A DNA stretch of 64,000 nucleotides from Faecalispora anaeroviscerum (GTDB lineage: Bacteria; Bacillota; Clostridia; Oscillospirales; Acutalibacteraceae), in contig NZ_CANOOQ010000001.1 in the NCBI RefSeq assembly GCF_947568225.1, positions 2,294,001-2,358,000 on the forward strand, read 5' to 3'. Positions within the stretch are counted from its first letter, which is position 1; the number at the start of each line of letters is the position of its first letter. The notes beneath the pieces were generated by a model. It did not search any database. It was not told the origin of the DNA and saw only the letters and a list, made by a program, of their open reading frames with translations. Below, piece by piece: positions 26,105 through 34,872 of this stretch. Position numbers and translations under genes: made by a program.

Positions 26105-26139
26105 GGTGATGCCTCCTTTGGTTTATGCGGAAGTGGGCA

Positions 26140-26240
26140 CGCAGTGCCCGCTGAGGAAGTGCCTGCCCCGGCCCGAGGGAACATTTGTCCCGGCAGGGCA
26201 TAGGGGTAACCGCTGGAGTGAACCTGCCAGCGCCAGCGTA
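26140..26240 (+). repeat. Fragment of the intergenic repeat
   Basis: Shows the GGAAGTGCCTGCCCCGGC and CCAGCGCCAGC pieces of the repeat end module, heavily diverged. The remainder of 26105-26320 holds no gene that I would support. Confidence 0.4.
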
Positions 26241-26322
26241 AGATTAAGGCCATTGTACCATAAAAAACACGAGGATAAAACTGCCTTTTTTCTGGATGGT
26301 ATTTCTTTCAAATACTTTTGCC

Positions 26323-26369
26323 TTGACAATCAAAATAAATGCTCTTATTATACAGTTAATGTTATTAAC
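26323..26369 (+). promoter_or_regulatory. Upstream promoter of the export operon, with inverted repeat
   Basis: TTGACA at 26323-26328, 17 bases, TATTAT at 26346-26351. It is followed by a perfect inverted repeat GTTAAT-GTT-ATTAAC (26355-26369) at the expected transcript start, a likely operator. Confidence 0.6.
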
Positions 26370-26455
26370 AATTAACGTGAGGAAAGAAGGTTTTCCGCGA
26401 AATTGTGACTATTCTGTAAAATTATGATGAGCGGGGCTCTTGCAGCTGCAAAAGA

Positions 26456-26503
26456 TTGATTTTATCGAAATAATAGTGTATTATTGTACTAATTGAATAA
26501 TAC
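26456..26503 (+). promoter_or_regulatory. Downstream promoter of the export operon, -10 inside an inverted repeat
   Basis: TTGATT at 26456-26461, 17 bases, TATTAT at 26479-26484. An 8-bp inverted repeat GTATTATT (26478-26485) / AATAATAC (26496-26503) covers the -10, the typical position of a repressor operator. Confidence 0.6.
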
Positions 26504-26547
26504 AAATATGAGTAAGGTTCGTATTTTTTCCATTGGAGGATAACGCC

Positions 26548-28290
26548 GTGAAAAAAAAGAAAGTAATCATTATTGCCGGTGTTGCGGTGATCGGAATCGC
26601 AGCAGCGTTTGCGGTTTTTTCCCAGAAGGGGCCGACGGCTACACCGGTTCAGACCGAAACATTGGCAGAGCAGTCGCTGCGTGGCACCATTGAAGCCAGC
26701 GGCAATTTGGAAAGCACCGATACGGTTTATGTGTATGCCGAGGTTTCCGCCCCAATTGAGAGTGTGCCGGTGAAGGTGGGCGACAAAGTCGCGGCCGGGC
26801 AGCTGCTGGCGCAGCTGGATGATACCGACATACATAACAGTCTTCAGCAAAAGCAAATCGCTTTGCGTACCGGCATGGAAAGCTCACAGCAGCGGATTCA
26901 AACCGCGGAGAAGAGCTACAACGAGGCCAAGAATAATCTCGATCAAGGGCTTAATACCCAGATCAACACCGCGCAGGATCAGGTTACGACCACTCAGCGC
27001 ACACTCAGCAAGGCAATTGACGACCGCGACGTCAACCAGGCCCGCGTGGACCAGGAAATGAAAAGCCAGCTGCTCTCTGCGAATGCCAGTGTGGATACCA
27101 CCAAGTCGGCGCTCAGCCGGGCTTCCAAGGCGTATAACGACGCCAAAAAGGATTACAAAGATGATCTGAACGACCTGAAGGATGAGCTCAAGGAGTTAAA
27201 GCAGAAAAATGCCACTCAGGATGAGATCGACAAGAAACAAAAAGAAATTGACGATTTCGAAGAGAATCAGGGAATTGAGGACGACAATACTGGTGCGTTT
27301 ACTTCCCTGAAAACGCTGCGGCAGGCGTATGAGGACGCGCAGCTTGCGTATGACAACGCCCAGAAGGCGCTGAACACCGCGACGATCGACGCAAAGAACT
27401 CTGCCACCGATAAGATGAAGAATTTTGTAAAGGCGGTTGAAGATGCCCAGCTGGCCTACGACAGTGCCGTGAAGTCGCTCAAAGCAGCGCAGACTGCCGC
27501 CAGCCAGTCGCTGGACAGCGCCAAGGACACCGTTACCACAGAGAAAATAGCGGCGAACACAGAGTCTTTGCAGCAAGAGATTCGCACGCTGAACGATAAT
27601 TTGAAGAAATGCACCGTTACCGCGCCCGCCGCCGGAACCGTTACCGCTGTGTACGCGGAGAAAAATGCGACCGCAACCGGCCTGATGTTCACGATTGAGA
27701 ACACCGAGGGGCTCCAGGTAAAGGTGAAGGTGAAGGAATACGATCTTCCCTCGATCAAGGAGGGCATGAAAGCAGTTGTTACAGCGGACGCCACCGGCGA
27801 CGTGGAATATGAGGGTATTGTGCAGAAAATTGCTCCGGCCGCGATTGGCTCGGGCAGCGCCACGGGAACGACGGCCGCTACGACCACCACAACCAAAAGC
27901 AACGTGGAGTTTGAAGCCGATGTTTTGATTCAAACGCCGAACACGCCCCTGCGCATTGGCATGAGTGCCAAGGCGAAGATTATCACGCAGGAGAAGGCCA
28001 ACGTTCTGGCGGTGCCATATGATGCGCTGACCACGAACGAAAAGGGTGAAACCGTGGTCTATACCCCGCAAAAGCAGCCCGATAACACGTATCTGGCGGT
28101 GGCGATCCCGGTAAAAACCGGGCTTGAGACCGATTTGTCCATAGAGGTTTCCGGGGAAGGCCTCACGGCCGGAACACCGGTGATTACCGATGCAAAATCC
28201 ATATCGCCCGGGCTGCTCATTACGGTGTCAAACGGCGCGTCTGCCCTGGCGAACGCGGTGAGCGGCGTTTCCGGGGAGGCTTCGTCATGA
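26548..28290 (+). CDS. HlyD/MacA-type membrane fusion protein of an ABC exporter
   Basis: Adaptor subunit of a MacB-type export system. Of 580 residues, the first 25 are an uncleaved signal anchor (KKKKVIIIAGVAVIGIAAAF). A lipoyl-like half follows (VKVGDKVAAGQLLAQLDD near 80), then a very long coiled coil (about 110-350, Asn/Lys/Gln-rich). The second lipoyl half and barrel domains follow (TVTAPAAGTVTAVY near 360). The coiled coil is longer than in typical MacA or YknX. GTG at 26548 follows GGAGG. Its stop overlaps the ATPase start (ATGA). Confidence 0.9.
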   Translation: MKKKKVIIIAGVAVIGIAAAFAVFSQKGPTATPVQTETLAEQSLRGTIEASGNLESTDTVYVYAEVSAPIESVPVKVGDKVAAGQLLAQLDDTDIHNSLQQKQIALRTGMESSQQRIQTAEKSYNEAKNNLDQGLNTQINTAQDQVTTTQRTLSKAIDDRDVNQARVDQEMKSQLLSANASVDTTKSALSRASKAYNDAKKDYKDDLNDLKDELKELKQKNATQDEIDKKQKEIDDFEENQGIEDDNTGAFTSLKTLRQAYEDAQLAYDNAQKALNTATIDAKNSATDKMKNFVKAVEDAQLAYDSAVKSLKAAQTAASQSLDSAKDTVTTEKIAANTESLQQEIRTLNDNLKKCTVTAPAAGTVTAVYAEKNATATGLMFTIENTEGLQVKVKVKEYDLPSIKEGMKAVVTADATGDVEYEGIVQKIAPAAIGSGSATGTTAATTTTTKSNVEFEADVLIQTPNTPLRIGMSAKAKIITQEKANVLAVPYDALTTNEKGETVVYTPQKQPDNTYLAVAIPVKTGLETDLSIEVSGEGLTAGTPVITDAKSISPGLLITVSNGASALANAVSGVSGEASS

Positions 28291-29021
28291 GCGAAAAAAC
28301 CATCATTGAAATGCACGACATTGTAAAAACGTATTATCTCGGCACACCGAATGAGCTGGAGATCCTGCATGGAATCGACCTGAATGTATACGACGGCGAA
28401 TTTGTTTCCATCGTGGGAGCGTCGGGTTCCGGCAAATCGACGCTGATGAATCTGATCGGCGCTCTTGACCGGCCCACCTCTGGGGAATACCAGCTCGACG
28501 GCGTTTCCATCCGTGATATGGCGAGCAATCAGCTTTCCGACATCCGCAATCGCAAGATCGGCTTTGTGTTCCAAACCTTTAACCTGATTCCGCGTTCTAC
28601 CTCCATCGGTAACGTGGAGCTGCCAATGCTGTATGCCGGCGTTCCCCACGCACAGCGGGTGAAGCGGGCTAAGCAGCTTTTAGAGCTGGTGGAAATGTCG
28701 GAGCGTGGGCGCCACATGCCGAATGAGCTTTCAGGCGGGCAGAAGCAGCGCGTGGCGATTGCCCGCGCTATGGCGAACGACCCAGCTATTATTCTGGCCG
28801 ATGAGCCTACCGGCGCACTCGACAGCGCCACCGGTCGCCTAGTAATGGATTTGTTCCATACGCTTCACGAAAAGGAAAAGAAAACGATCGTGCTGATTAC
28901 CCATAATCAGGAGCTGGCCGAGGAGACCGACCGCGTCATCACGATTCGCGACGGCTATATTGTGGACGATGTGGATAACCGTGGGCGCTCGCGCCTCCCG
29001 GAAAAGGAGGCGGCTATATGA
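28287..29021 (+). CDS. MacB-type ABC transporter ATP-binding protein
   Basis: A 244-residue ATPase: Walker A GASGSGKST near residue 44, Q-loop in VFQTFNL, signature LSGGQKQRVAIARA near 150, Walker B IILADEPTGALD and H-loop LITHNQE. It is the LolD/MacB/YknY subgroup. The start overlaps the fusion-protein stop and its end overlaps the permease start, so the three are translated as a coupled operon. Confidence 0.95.
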   Translation: MSEKTIIEMHDIVKTYYLGTPNELEILHGIDLNVYDGEFVSIVGASGSGKSTLMNLIGALDRPTSGEYQLDGVSIRDMASNQLSDIRNRKIGFVFQTFNLIPRSTSIGNVELPMLYAGVPHAQRVKRAKQLLELVEMSERGRHMPNELSGGQKQRVAIARAMANDPAIILADEPTGALDSATGRLVMDLFHTLHEKEKKTIVLITHNQELAEETDRVITIRDGYIVDDVDNRGRSRLPEKEAAI

Positions 29022-30265
29022 ACTTAACGGAAAATGTTCGCCTGGCGGTGGCTGGACTGTTCGCAAACAAAATGCGCGCCCTGCTCACGATGCTGGGAAT
29101 CATTATCGGCATCGGTTCTGTTATCGCGATTTCCTCCGTGGGCTCTGCAATGACAAACTCGGTTAGCAGCGCGCTGGAAACCTTCGGTATTACAAACATT
29201 GAGATATACGTTTCTCCCAAGGATAATGCCAGAAGCATCTCGATGGATGACGACGACATGATTACGGATGAAATGATCGAGAAATACCAGGAGCGGTTCA
29301 GCGATCGGATCAACGGCATCGGCCTTTCACGCAGCGTTGGTTCCGGTACGATCAAATTCCGGGGCGAAACCTACAAAGTGGATGTTTCTGGCGTGAACCC
29401 GGGCTATGCCATTACGAAAAACGTAAAGATTAAAAGCGGGCGCTTTTTGACGGAACGCGATGTGCAGCGGGGCAGCAGCATTGCCGTGATTTCGGAAAAA
29501 CTGGCCGCAATTTTGTTCCCCGCCAACTCGAATCCGCTGGGGCAGCAGATTAAGGTTGATTTGGATACGGGCCGTGAAACGGTTACTGTGGTGGGAATTT
29601 ACGAGGATGTGTCGATTGGCAGTGGGGCAATGCAGGCGATGATGGGCGTGACGGATACGACGAATATGTATCTGCCTCTCGCCATGGCCACACGGATTCT
29701 GAATGCCGACGACGGATACTCCTCCTTTACGGTCAGCGCGCTGATGGGCTCTGACTATTCGCAAACCAGTTTGGACAGCCAGGAGTTTTTCAACCAGTGG
29801 TATACGAATAACGAGCAGGTTATGGTACGTGCCATGAGCTATGATTCTCAGCTGAGCGAGATGAACAACATTATGAGTACCATGTCGCTGGCGATCGCGG
29901 TGATTGCGGGAATTTCTCTTCTGGTAGGCGGTATCGGCGTTATGAATATTATGCTGGTGTCCGTAACCGAGCGTACCCGCGAAATCGGCATCCGCAAGGC
30001 GCTGGGCGCAAAAGACAGTGCCATTCGGATTCAGTTTATTGTGGAGTCGATGATCATTTGTGTGATTGGTGGTGCGCTGGGAATTGTCACCGGCGGTGCG
30101 CTGGGATACGTCGGCGGGATACTGATCAGTCAGCCGGTAGTTCCGACTCTCAGTTCTGTTCTGGTGGCAGTCGGCTTCTCCATGGCGATCGGTCTGTTCT
30201 TCGGGTATTACCCTGCCAACAAGGCCGCGAAGCTTGACCCAATTGAGGCGCTGCGCTACGAATAA
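29018..30265 (+). CDS. MacB/YknZ-type ABC transporter permease
   Basis: A 415-residue FtsX/MacB-fold permease. One N-terminal transmembrane helix (around 20-45) precedes a large extracytoplasmic domain, and three C-terminal helices contain the conserved VTERTREIGIRKALGAK loop near residue 310. The full three-component set (adaptor, ATPase, permease) suggests export of peptides, antimicrobials or lipids. The cargo is unknown. The double promoter with inverted repeats upstream suggests regulated expression. Confidence 0.92.
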   Translation: MNLTENVRLAVAGLFANKMRALLTMLGIIIGIGSVIAISSVGSAMTNSVSSALETFGITNIEIYVSPKDNARSISMDDDDMITDEMIEKYQERFSDRINGIGLSRSVGSGTIKFRGETYKVDVSGVNPGYAITKNVKIKSGRFLTERDVQRGSSIAVISEKLAAILFPANSNPLGQQIKVDLDTGRETVTVVGIYEDVSIGSGAMQAMMGVTDTTNMYLPLAMATRILNADDGYSSFTVSALMGSDYSQTSLDSQEFFNQWYTNNEQVMVRAMSYDSQLSEMNNIMSTMSLAIAVIAGISLLVGGIGVMNIMLVSVTERTREIGIRKALGAKDSAIRIQFIVESMIICVIGGALGIVTGGALGYVGGILISQPVVPTLSSVLVAVGFSMAIGLFFGYYPANKAAKLDPIEALRYE

Positions 30266-30287
30266 AGAGAAATTTCCCCATAGGGCA

Positions 30288-30323
30288 GAAAAAATCCTCT
30301 CCGGGAATGGAGAGGATTTTTGT
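30288..30323 (+). terminator. Terminator after the export operon
   Basis: AAAAATCCTCTCC (30290-30302) pairs with GGAGAGGATTTTT (30309-30321), then TG TTTT. Confidence 0.85.
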
Positions 30324-30329
30324 TTTGGT

Positions 30330-30860
30330 TGAAGCCGCACACATCGACCGTGTGCGGCAATGGCTTTCTTACAGACAATAGCGCGGCGGAGCCGGGGCCA
30401 CGGTGCCGGGGGAGGCCCGCGGTTTTAAAGGGACTGCAATATCATGTTGGGAATTTGCTTCCTGAATTCCTGGTCTATCCTATAAATATCCAGAAAAATT
30501 CGGCTCCGCGTTGCCTTTGTCTGTAAGGCAGCAAAAAAGCGCTGGTCACGGAATCCCTCATAAGGGCGTACTTCCATAACACAGCGCTACTATATAAGTG
30601 CAATACACAATTGCCATTCGGGGCTTTCTCCCTCCTCTGTACAAAAGGAAGAAAATGGGTTATAATTGTGCTTGCAGAACGCAGCGAAAGCTGTTGTTAT
30701 GGAGGCGTGTTCTCCGTAGCAGGGGACGGGGTGGTGGTGCACTCCGTTCCCGCTTTGCACTTAATTGTGCCTTACAAAGGTAATTGTACCATTATTTTCC
30801 ATAAGATGCAAGATGAATTGTATGTGTGAGAAAAATTATCACATTGTGAAGGAAAGCCCC
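30330..30860 (+). repeat. Roughly 500-bp structured element with internal promoter, forward copy
   Basis: It shares its whole layout with the minus-strand element at 49790-50265. In order: CCGCACACA/TGTGCGG hairpin; closing stem CTTACAGACAA/TTGTCTGTAAG around a variable interior; GCGCTG/CAGCGC stem with GGAA/TTCC and CCCT/AGGG inside; GTGCAATACACAA; promoter TGTACA-17-TATAAT (30638-30666). After the promoter come hairpins CAGC-GAAA-GCTG (30682-30693), ATGGAG/CTCCGT (30699-30717) and GGGGACGGGGTG/CACTCCGTTCCC (30722-30751), then GCCTTACA. No protein-coding gene is supported inside. Confidence 0.7.
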
Positions 30861-31046
30861 GGATTTAAGAAATCCGGGGCTTTTTATGTCGCAAACAATA
30901 GATTTACGGTTATTTTGCGTGTGATTTCTGCTGGGTTGGGGCTTGCCCTTTCCGAGCGCTCTCGTTGGCTTGGGGAGAGCGGCGCTTCGCGCCGGGCGTT
31001 CTTTTTTCTCTCGCTTTCGCGCGCGAGGGACTATTTTTATTGCGGT
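30861..31046 (+). repeat. Terminator-like hairpin and repeat modules
   Basis: AAAGCCCCGGATTT.AAGAAATCCGGGGCTTT (30851-30885) is a likely terminator of the preceding element. From 30930 the GAGCGCTCTCGTTGGCTTGGGGAGAG end module, GGCGCTTCGCGCC and CTCTCGCTTTCGCGCGCGAG pieces of the repeat family appear. Confidence 0.55.
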
Positions 31047-31306
31047 TCCCGCACGGGAGATTCTGCTGGCGCAGGATTGCCCCTCGGGCCGGGGCAGGCC
31101 CTTCCTTTCTTGCGAAAAGAAAGGAAGCAAAGATTCGCCAAGGCTCCGCCTTTGGAATCCGTTTTGTGGAACGGTTCCGGCGAGTGCTGCCAACAGCCAC
31201 CGGAAAGGCGCTCTATGGAAAGTGCGCACGCGCCTTGCTTTGTGGGAAGAGGTAGTTTGCCGGTTCCGTTCGGCGGCGCGCCCTTATCGAGCGCTCTCGT
31301 TGGCTC
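31047..31306 (-). repeat. Structured intergenic repeat, type B copy 2
   Basis: On the minus strand it starts GAGCCAACGAGAGCGCT and ends at the CCCGTGCGGGAA end module. Stems CTTCCTTTCTT/AAGAAAGGAAG and CCAAAGGC/GCCTTGG are kept relative to copy 1 at 21921, although the bases differ. It carries the B-type internal module. Confidence 0.7.
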
Positions 31307-31332
31307 GGGGAGAGAGCAGTAAAAGGGGAAAC

Positions 31333-31611
31333 TTATTTGCAGAACTCTTTTTTTCGGAACCGTGCGCGCAGCAAAACTATCAGCCCCCAGGAGATGGAGA
31401 GGGCCGGCATACTGGCGAGCAGAATGGCCCGAAAGGGGGGAATATCTGAAAAACAAATCGGGCCGAAAAAAATCATAAAAGTGATCACCAGCAGCAAAAG
31501 CAGGATGATTCTTTCTTTTTTCGTATTGGGCGGTGTGAAGAAGATTTTAGCCAAATTCATTTTTAATGTTTGTACCCCTTTCGGGGTAGACACCTGTGCC
31601 GCGCGTTTCAT
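31333..31611 (-). CDS. Small two-helix membrane protein
   Basis: A 92-residue protein overlapping the end of the lyase gene as TAATG, with GGGAGG 8 bases upstream of the ATG at 31611, so translational coupling is likely. The first 25 residues are basic. Two transmembrane helices follow (RIILLLLLVITFMIFFG and ILLASMPALSISWGLIVLL), ending in a basic tail. I do not recognise a family. Position suggests a role with the BCCT transporter and lyase, but that is only inference. Confidence 0.6.
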   Translation of the reverse strand: MKRAAQVSTPKGVQTLKMNLAKIFFTPPNTKKERIILLLLLVITFMIFFGPICFSDIPPFRAILLASMPALSISWGLIVLLRARFRKKEFCK

Positions 31612-33149
31612 TACAAAGACCTCCCGATGGCCTGTTCGGTAATTTCAGCCAGCCTTCCGGAATGGATGAAATTCCGCAGATATTCAATGTGAGGGTGCAG
31701 GAAGATATCGTGATCGATCGTAGGTACATGTTGGCTGATCTCGGCCAGAATCTGCGCGGTTACAGGGCTGCGCGCAAGAGCTTTGTCCAGAAACTCCTGT
31801 GATTCATACGCCGAAAGCAACTCAATCGCCAGAATGTATTCCAGCTTTTCGACAATTTGAACCGATTTTTTCGCGGCGTTGTAACCCATCGCCACATAGT
31901 CTTCCTGATTGCCGCAGGTGGGAGTGTTATCGATCGTAGAAGGGGTGGACAGTATCCGCATATCGCCCAACAGCCCGGCCTGTGTGTACTGGGGAATCAT
32001 CAGCCCGGAGTTGAGGCCCGGATTTTTAATCAGGAACCAAGGATTGCCGGAAAGGGTTTCATCGATCATCCGATTATTGCGGCGCTCCGACATTTTGGCA
32101 AGGCAGGTTGCGGCGATGCAGGCACTGTCCATTTCCATTCCGACAAAAGAGGAATCTGGATTGCAGGCGGAGATAACATCCTCCTCGCCCGGTTCGCTCC
32201 AGATAATGGGGTTGTCGCAGCAGGAGTTGATTTCGGTTTCGATGGTCTTGCGGGCATCCAGCAGAGTTTTTCTGGCGGCCCCGTGCAGCTGCGGAATACA
32301 GCGAAGAGAAAGCGCGTCCTGAATGCGGGCATTCCGGTAGTGATCAATCACTTCGGAGCCTGCCAGAATGTCGCGTATGTTGGTGGCTGTTTCGCGTTGC
32401 TGGGGGTGCGGGCGAACCCGCATCACTCTGTCGTCGAAGGCCCGGATCAAGCCCTTGGAGGCCTCTAAGGTAATGGCGGCAATTACATCTGCCGATTTTG
32501 CGGCACTCAGTAAATCGTACAGGGCAAGTGAGGCCAGTGCGGTGACGGAGGTTGTTCCCGAAACCAGTGCAAGCCCTTCCTTTGAGCTAAGTTCGATCGG
32601 TTCAATTCCGGCTTCGGCCAGCGCCTCGGCGCCCGGCAGCAGACGGCCGTCAAGATAGGCTTTGCCCTCACCGATCAGTACCAGCGCCATGTGGGCCTCC
32701 GGGCTGAGGTAGCCCACCGAACCCTCCCGGGGAATCCACGGAACAAGGTTGCGGTTCAGGAATTCGCGGTATTTTTCCAGTATGGCCAGCCGCACTCCGC
32801 TAAAGCCCTGCCCCAGATTTTGCAGAACCATCAGCATGGTTGCGCGGGCCTGCTCCTGCGTGAACGGCTCGCCCACAGAGGTTGCGTGTGAAAGGATAAT
32901 GTTGCGCTGCAGCTGGGCTGTTTCTTCCTTCGAAATCACTTGTGTACAGAGGGCCCCAAAGCCGGTGGTAACACCATACATGACGCGATTCTGGTCTACC
33001 CATTGTTCTACCAGGGCCCGGGAACGGTTAACCCGCCCCCGGTAATCCTCAGAAAATTCTACCTTGGCTCCGTGGCGCGCCACGGAAACCAGATCCTCCA
33101 GCGTTATATCGGGTCCCAACGTAATGCTTTTAAGATATGCTTTCTGCAC
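31611..33149 (-). CDS. Aromatic-ammonia-lyase-fold enzyme lacking the MIO triad; ergothionase candidate
   Basis: A 512-residue member of the histidine/phenylalanine ammonia-lyase superfamily by its YGVTTGFGAL, SLRCIPQLHGA, EINSCCDNPIIW, MSERRNNRMID and NPGLNSGLMIPQ motifs. In true HAL the cofactor-forming Ala-Ser-Gly sits in GSVGASGDLAP; here the sequence reads GSVGYLSPEAHMAL near residue 150, an exact loss of three residues. The usual NGTQ also reads SGTT. It therefore cannot make the methylidene-imidazolone group. As I recall, ergothionases (trimethylamine elimination from ergothioneine) are MIO-free members of this fold. The adjoining BCCT betaine transporter, whose end overlaps this start by 20 bases, agrees. 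Calling it hutH would mislead. Confidence 0.8.
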   Translation of the reverse strand: MQKAYLKSITLGPDITLEDLVSVARHGAKVEFSEDYRGRVNRSRALVEQWVDQNRVMYGVTTGFGALCTQVISKEETAQLQRNIILSHATSVGEPFTQEQARATMLMVLQNLGQGFSGVRLAILEKYREFLNRNLVPWIPREGSVGYLSPEAHMALVLIGEGKAYLDGRLLPGAEALAEAGIEPIELSSKEGLALVSGTTSVTALASLALYDLLSAAKSADVIAAITLEASKGLIRAFDDRVMRVRPHPQQRETATNIRDILAGSEVIDHYRNARIQDALSLRCIPQLHGAARKTLLDARKTIETEINSCCDNPIIWSEPGEEDVISACNPDSSFVGMEMDSACIAATCLAKMSERRNNRMIDETLSGNPWFLIKNPGLNSGLMIPQYTQAGLLGDMRILSTPSTIDNTPTCGNQEDYVAMGYNAAKKSVQIVEKLEYILAIELLSAYESQEFLDKALARSPVTAQILAEISQHVPTIDHDIFLHPHIEYLRNFIHSGRLAEITEQAIGRSL

Positions 33150-34767
33150 GGGATTTCTCCTTTCCGGCCTCTTGCTCAGGTGTTTCTACTAAATCTTCGC
33201 TGTCCACAATATCCTTCCGCGTTTCCTTATCCAAGAAGAATACCTTGAACGTGGCTGCAACCTGGAGGATAAACACAAACAGAACAGCAAACCCGCCGCA
33301 GGCCGCGAGGTATTTTACGCCGTCAACGCCCTGCTCACCGCCGCCAAACGCCACCATGATTGCGGCAATTACGCCGATGGTAACGCCCCAGAGAATTTTC
33401 AGCCATGTGGCCGGTTCTTCATCATGGCGCGAATTCTTTGTGCAGATGGAAGAAATTGTGGTCGCCATGCCGTTGGCCGTGTTGGCGTATTCGGCAATCA
33501 GCGTGATAATCACGATGGGGATAAACACAACGCTCAGCGGGATGTGCTTTAAGAATTCCCACATACCGGCAACCGCGCCGTTCTGCTGAATGATGGCGAT
33601 CATATCCGCCTTGCCGGAGGCCTGCCAGTCAAGAGCAGTGCCGCCCCAGATGCTGAACCACACAATGCTGAAAACGGAGGGGGCGATCCAGTTGACGACC
33701 AGGAACTGGCGGATCGTACGGCCGTAAGAGATCATTGCGAAGAAGATTCCCATTAGCGGCGCGTAGGCGATCCAGATGGCCCAGTCATACATAGTCCACC
33801 AGGTGACCAGCGCTTTGCCGCCCATGACGTAGGGGTCAAAGCCCCAGGACCAGAAGTGATCCAGCCAGTAGCCCATACCGACGTTCATCATGTTGAGGAT
33901 GTAAAGGGTCGGCCCGATCAGAATCAGAGCGGCGACCAGAGCGTAAAAGATTTTTGAGGTCAAATCCGCCAGCCATTTAATACCCTTGTCGATTCCCTGA
34001 ACGGAAGAAACGGTAAAAGCGACGGTGATGACTGCCGCAAGAGCAAACCAGAGGATTGGCCCCTGCGCGATTCCGTAGGCCGACTGCAGGCCGCTGCCCA
34101 CCAGGGCGAGGCCCGCGCCCAGAGAAGAGGCCAGGCCGAGAACAATGGCCAGAACAGACAGGGTGTCGATTACATCGCGCGCTATACCTTTTGTTACCTT
34201 TGGCCCGAACAAGGGCGTGAGGGAGGCGGATACGGAAAGCTCCTGCCCCCGGTTAAAGTACAAATAAGCGATGATTACGCCGGAAAGAGCATACATCGCA
34301 TAGGGGACAAACGACCAGTTGTAAAACACGCGTCCCATGGCGAAAAACGCCGCTTCGGGTGTGCCGGGCTGAATGCCCGAGGCGTCGAGCTCGCCGTAGA
34401 TGTTGCCGAAATAAATCAGCGGCTCATTGGCCCCGTAGGTGATCAGTCCGGTTGCAATGCCGGCGGTAAGTATCATGGCGAACCAGGACGCAAAGGAATA
34501 TTTTGCCTTGGCCTGCGGGCCGCCAAACCGGATCTTGCCGACCTTGGAAAAGGTCATGATCGTAATGATGACCAGAGTGAACATGGCAATCAACTGATAA
34601 AGCCAGGCAAAGTTTGTCAGGGACCATTCAAAAACGGTATAGGTAGCCGATGTCAGCCACTCGTTATTTACCAGCCCAAGAATGGCCGCGCCGCCGGTAA
34701 TGAGAAACGAGGGGATAAAAACCCCCATCCTAAGGGGCTTCTTCTGTTTGGTATCCGTTTCGTGCAT
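33130..34767 (-). CDS. BCCT-family betaine/carnitine/choline-type transporter
   Basis: A 545-residue sodium- or proton-coupled importer (or antiporter) for trimethylammonium compounds, with about 12 transmembrane helices. The family signature is present: MYDWAIWIAYAPLMGIFFA followed by SYGRTIRQF, near residues 325-360. The C-terminal tail is charged. The last 20 bases overlap the start of the lyase, so both are made from one message. A -24/-12 (sigma-54) promoter candidate lies about 100 bases upstream. Ergothioneine is itself a trimethylammonium betaine, which fits the downstream enzyme; glycine betaine, carnitine or other betaines are alternatives. Confidence 0.9.
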   Translation of the reverse strand: MHETDTKQKKPLRMGVFIPSFLITGGAAILGLVNNEWLTSATYTVFEWSLTNFAWLYQLIAMFTLVIITIMTFSKVGKIRFGGPQAKAKYSFASWFAMILTAGIATGLITYGANEPLIYFGNIYGELDASGIQPGTPEAAFFAMGRVFYNWSFVPYAMYALSGVIIAYLYFNRGQELSVSASLTPLFGPKVTKGIARDVIDTLSVLAIVLGLASSLGAGLALVGSGLQSAYGIAQGPILWFALAAVITVAFTVSSVQGIDKGIKWLADLTSKIFYALVAALILIGPTLYILNMMNVGMGYWLDHFWSWGFDPYVMGGKALVTWWTMYDWAIWIAYAPLMGIFFAMISYGRTIRQFLVVNWIAPSVFSIVWFSIWGGTALDWQASGKADMIAIIQQNGAVAGMWEFLKHIPLSVVFIPIVIITLIAEYANTANGMATTISSICTKNSRHDEEPATWLKILWGVTIGVIAAIMVAFGGGEQGVDGVKYLAACGGFAVLFVFILQVAATFKVFFLDKETRKDIVDSEDLVETPEQEAGKEKSRAESIS

Positions 34768-34872
34768 TCTGTTTTCCTCCTTTTATCATGGCCTGTATCC
34801 CTCCGGATGGTATCCGCATATTTTTTTCTTCCTTTGGTACAGGGCCTTTTTTGCTAGCAATTGAGTATAGTA

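Noticed and set aside
30660..30860. 6S RNA
   Set aside because: The promoter, hairpins and size are suggestive, but I found no single long rod with a central bubble; the ends do not pair consistently in both copies.
31611..33149. Annotation as histidine ammonia-lyase (hutH)
   Set aside because: Overall similarity is strong, but the three residues that form the MIO cofactor are absent and the cofactor-stabilising NGTQ is changed.
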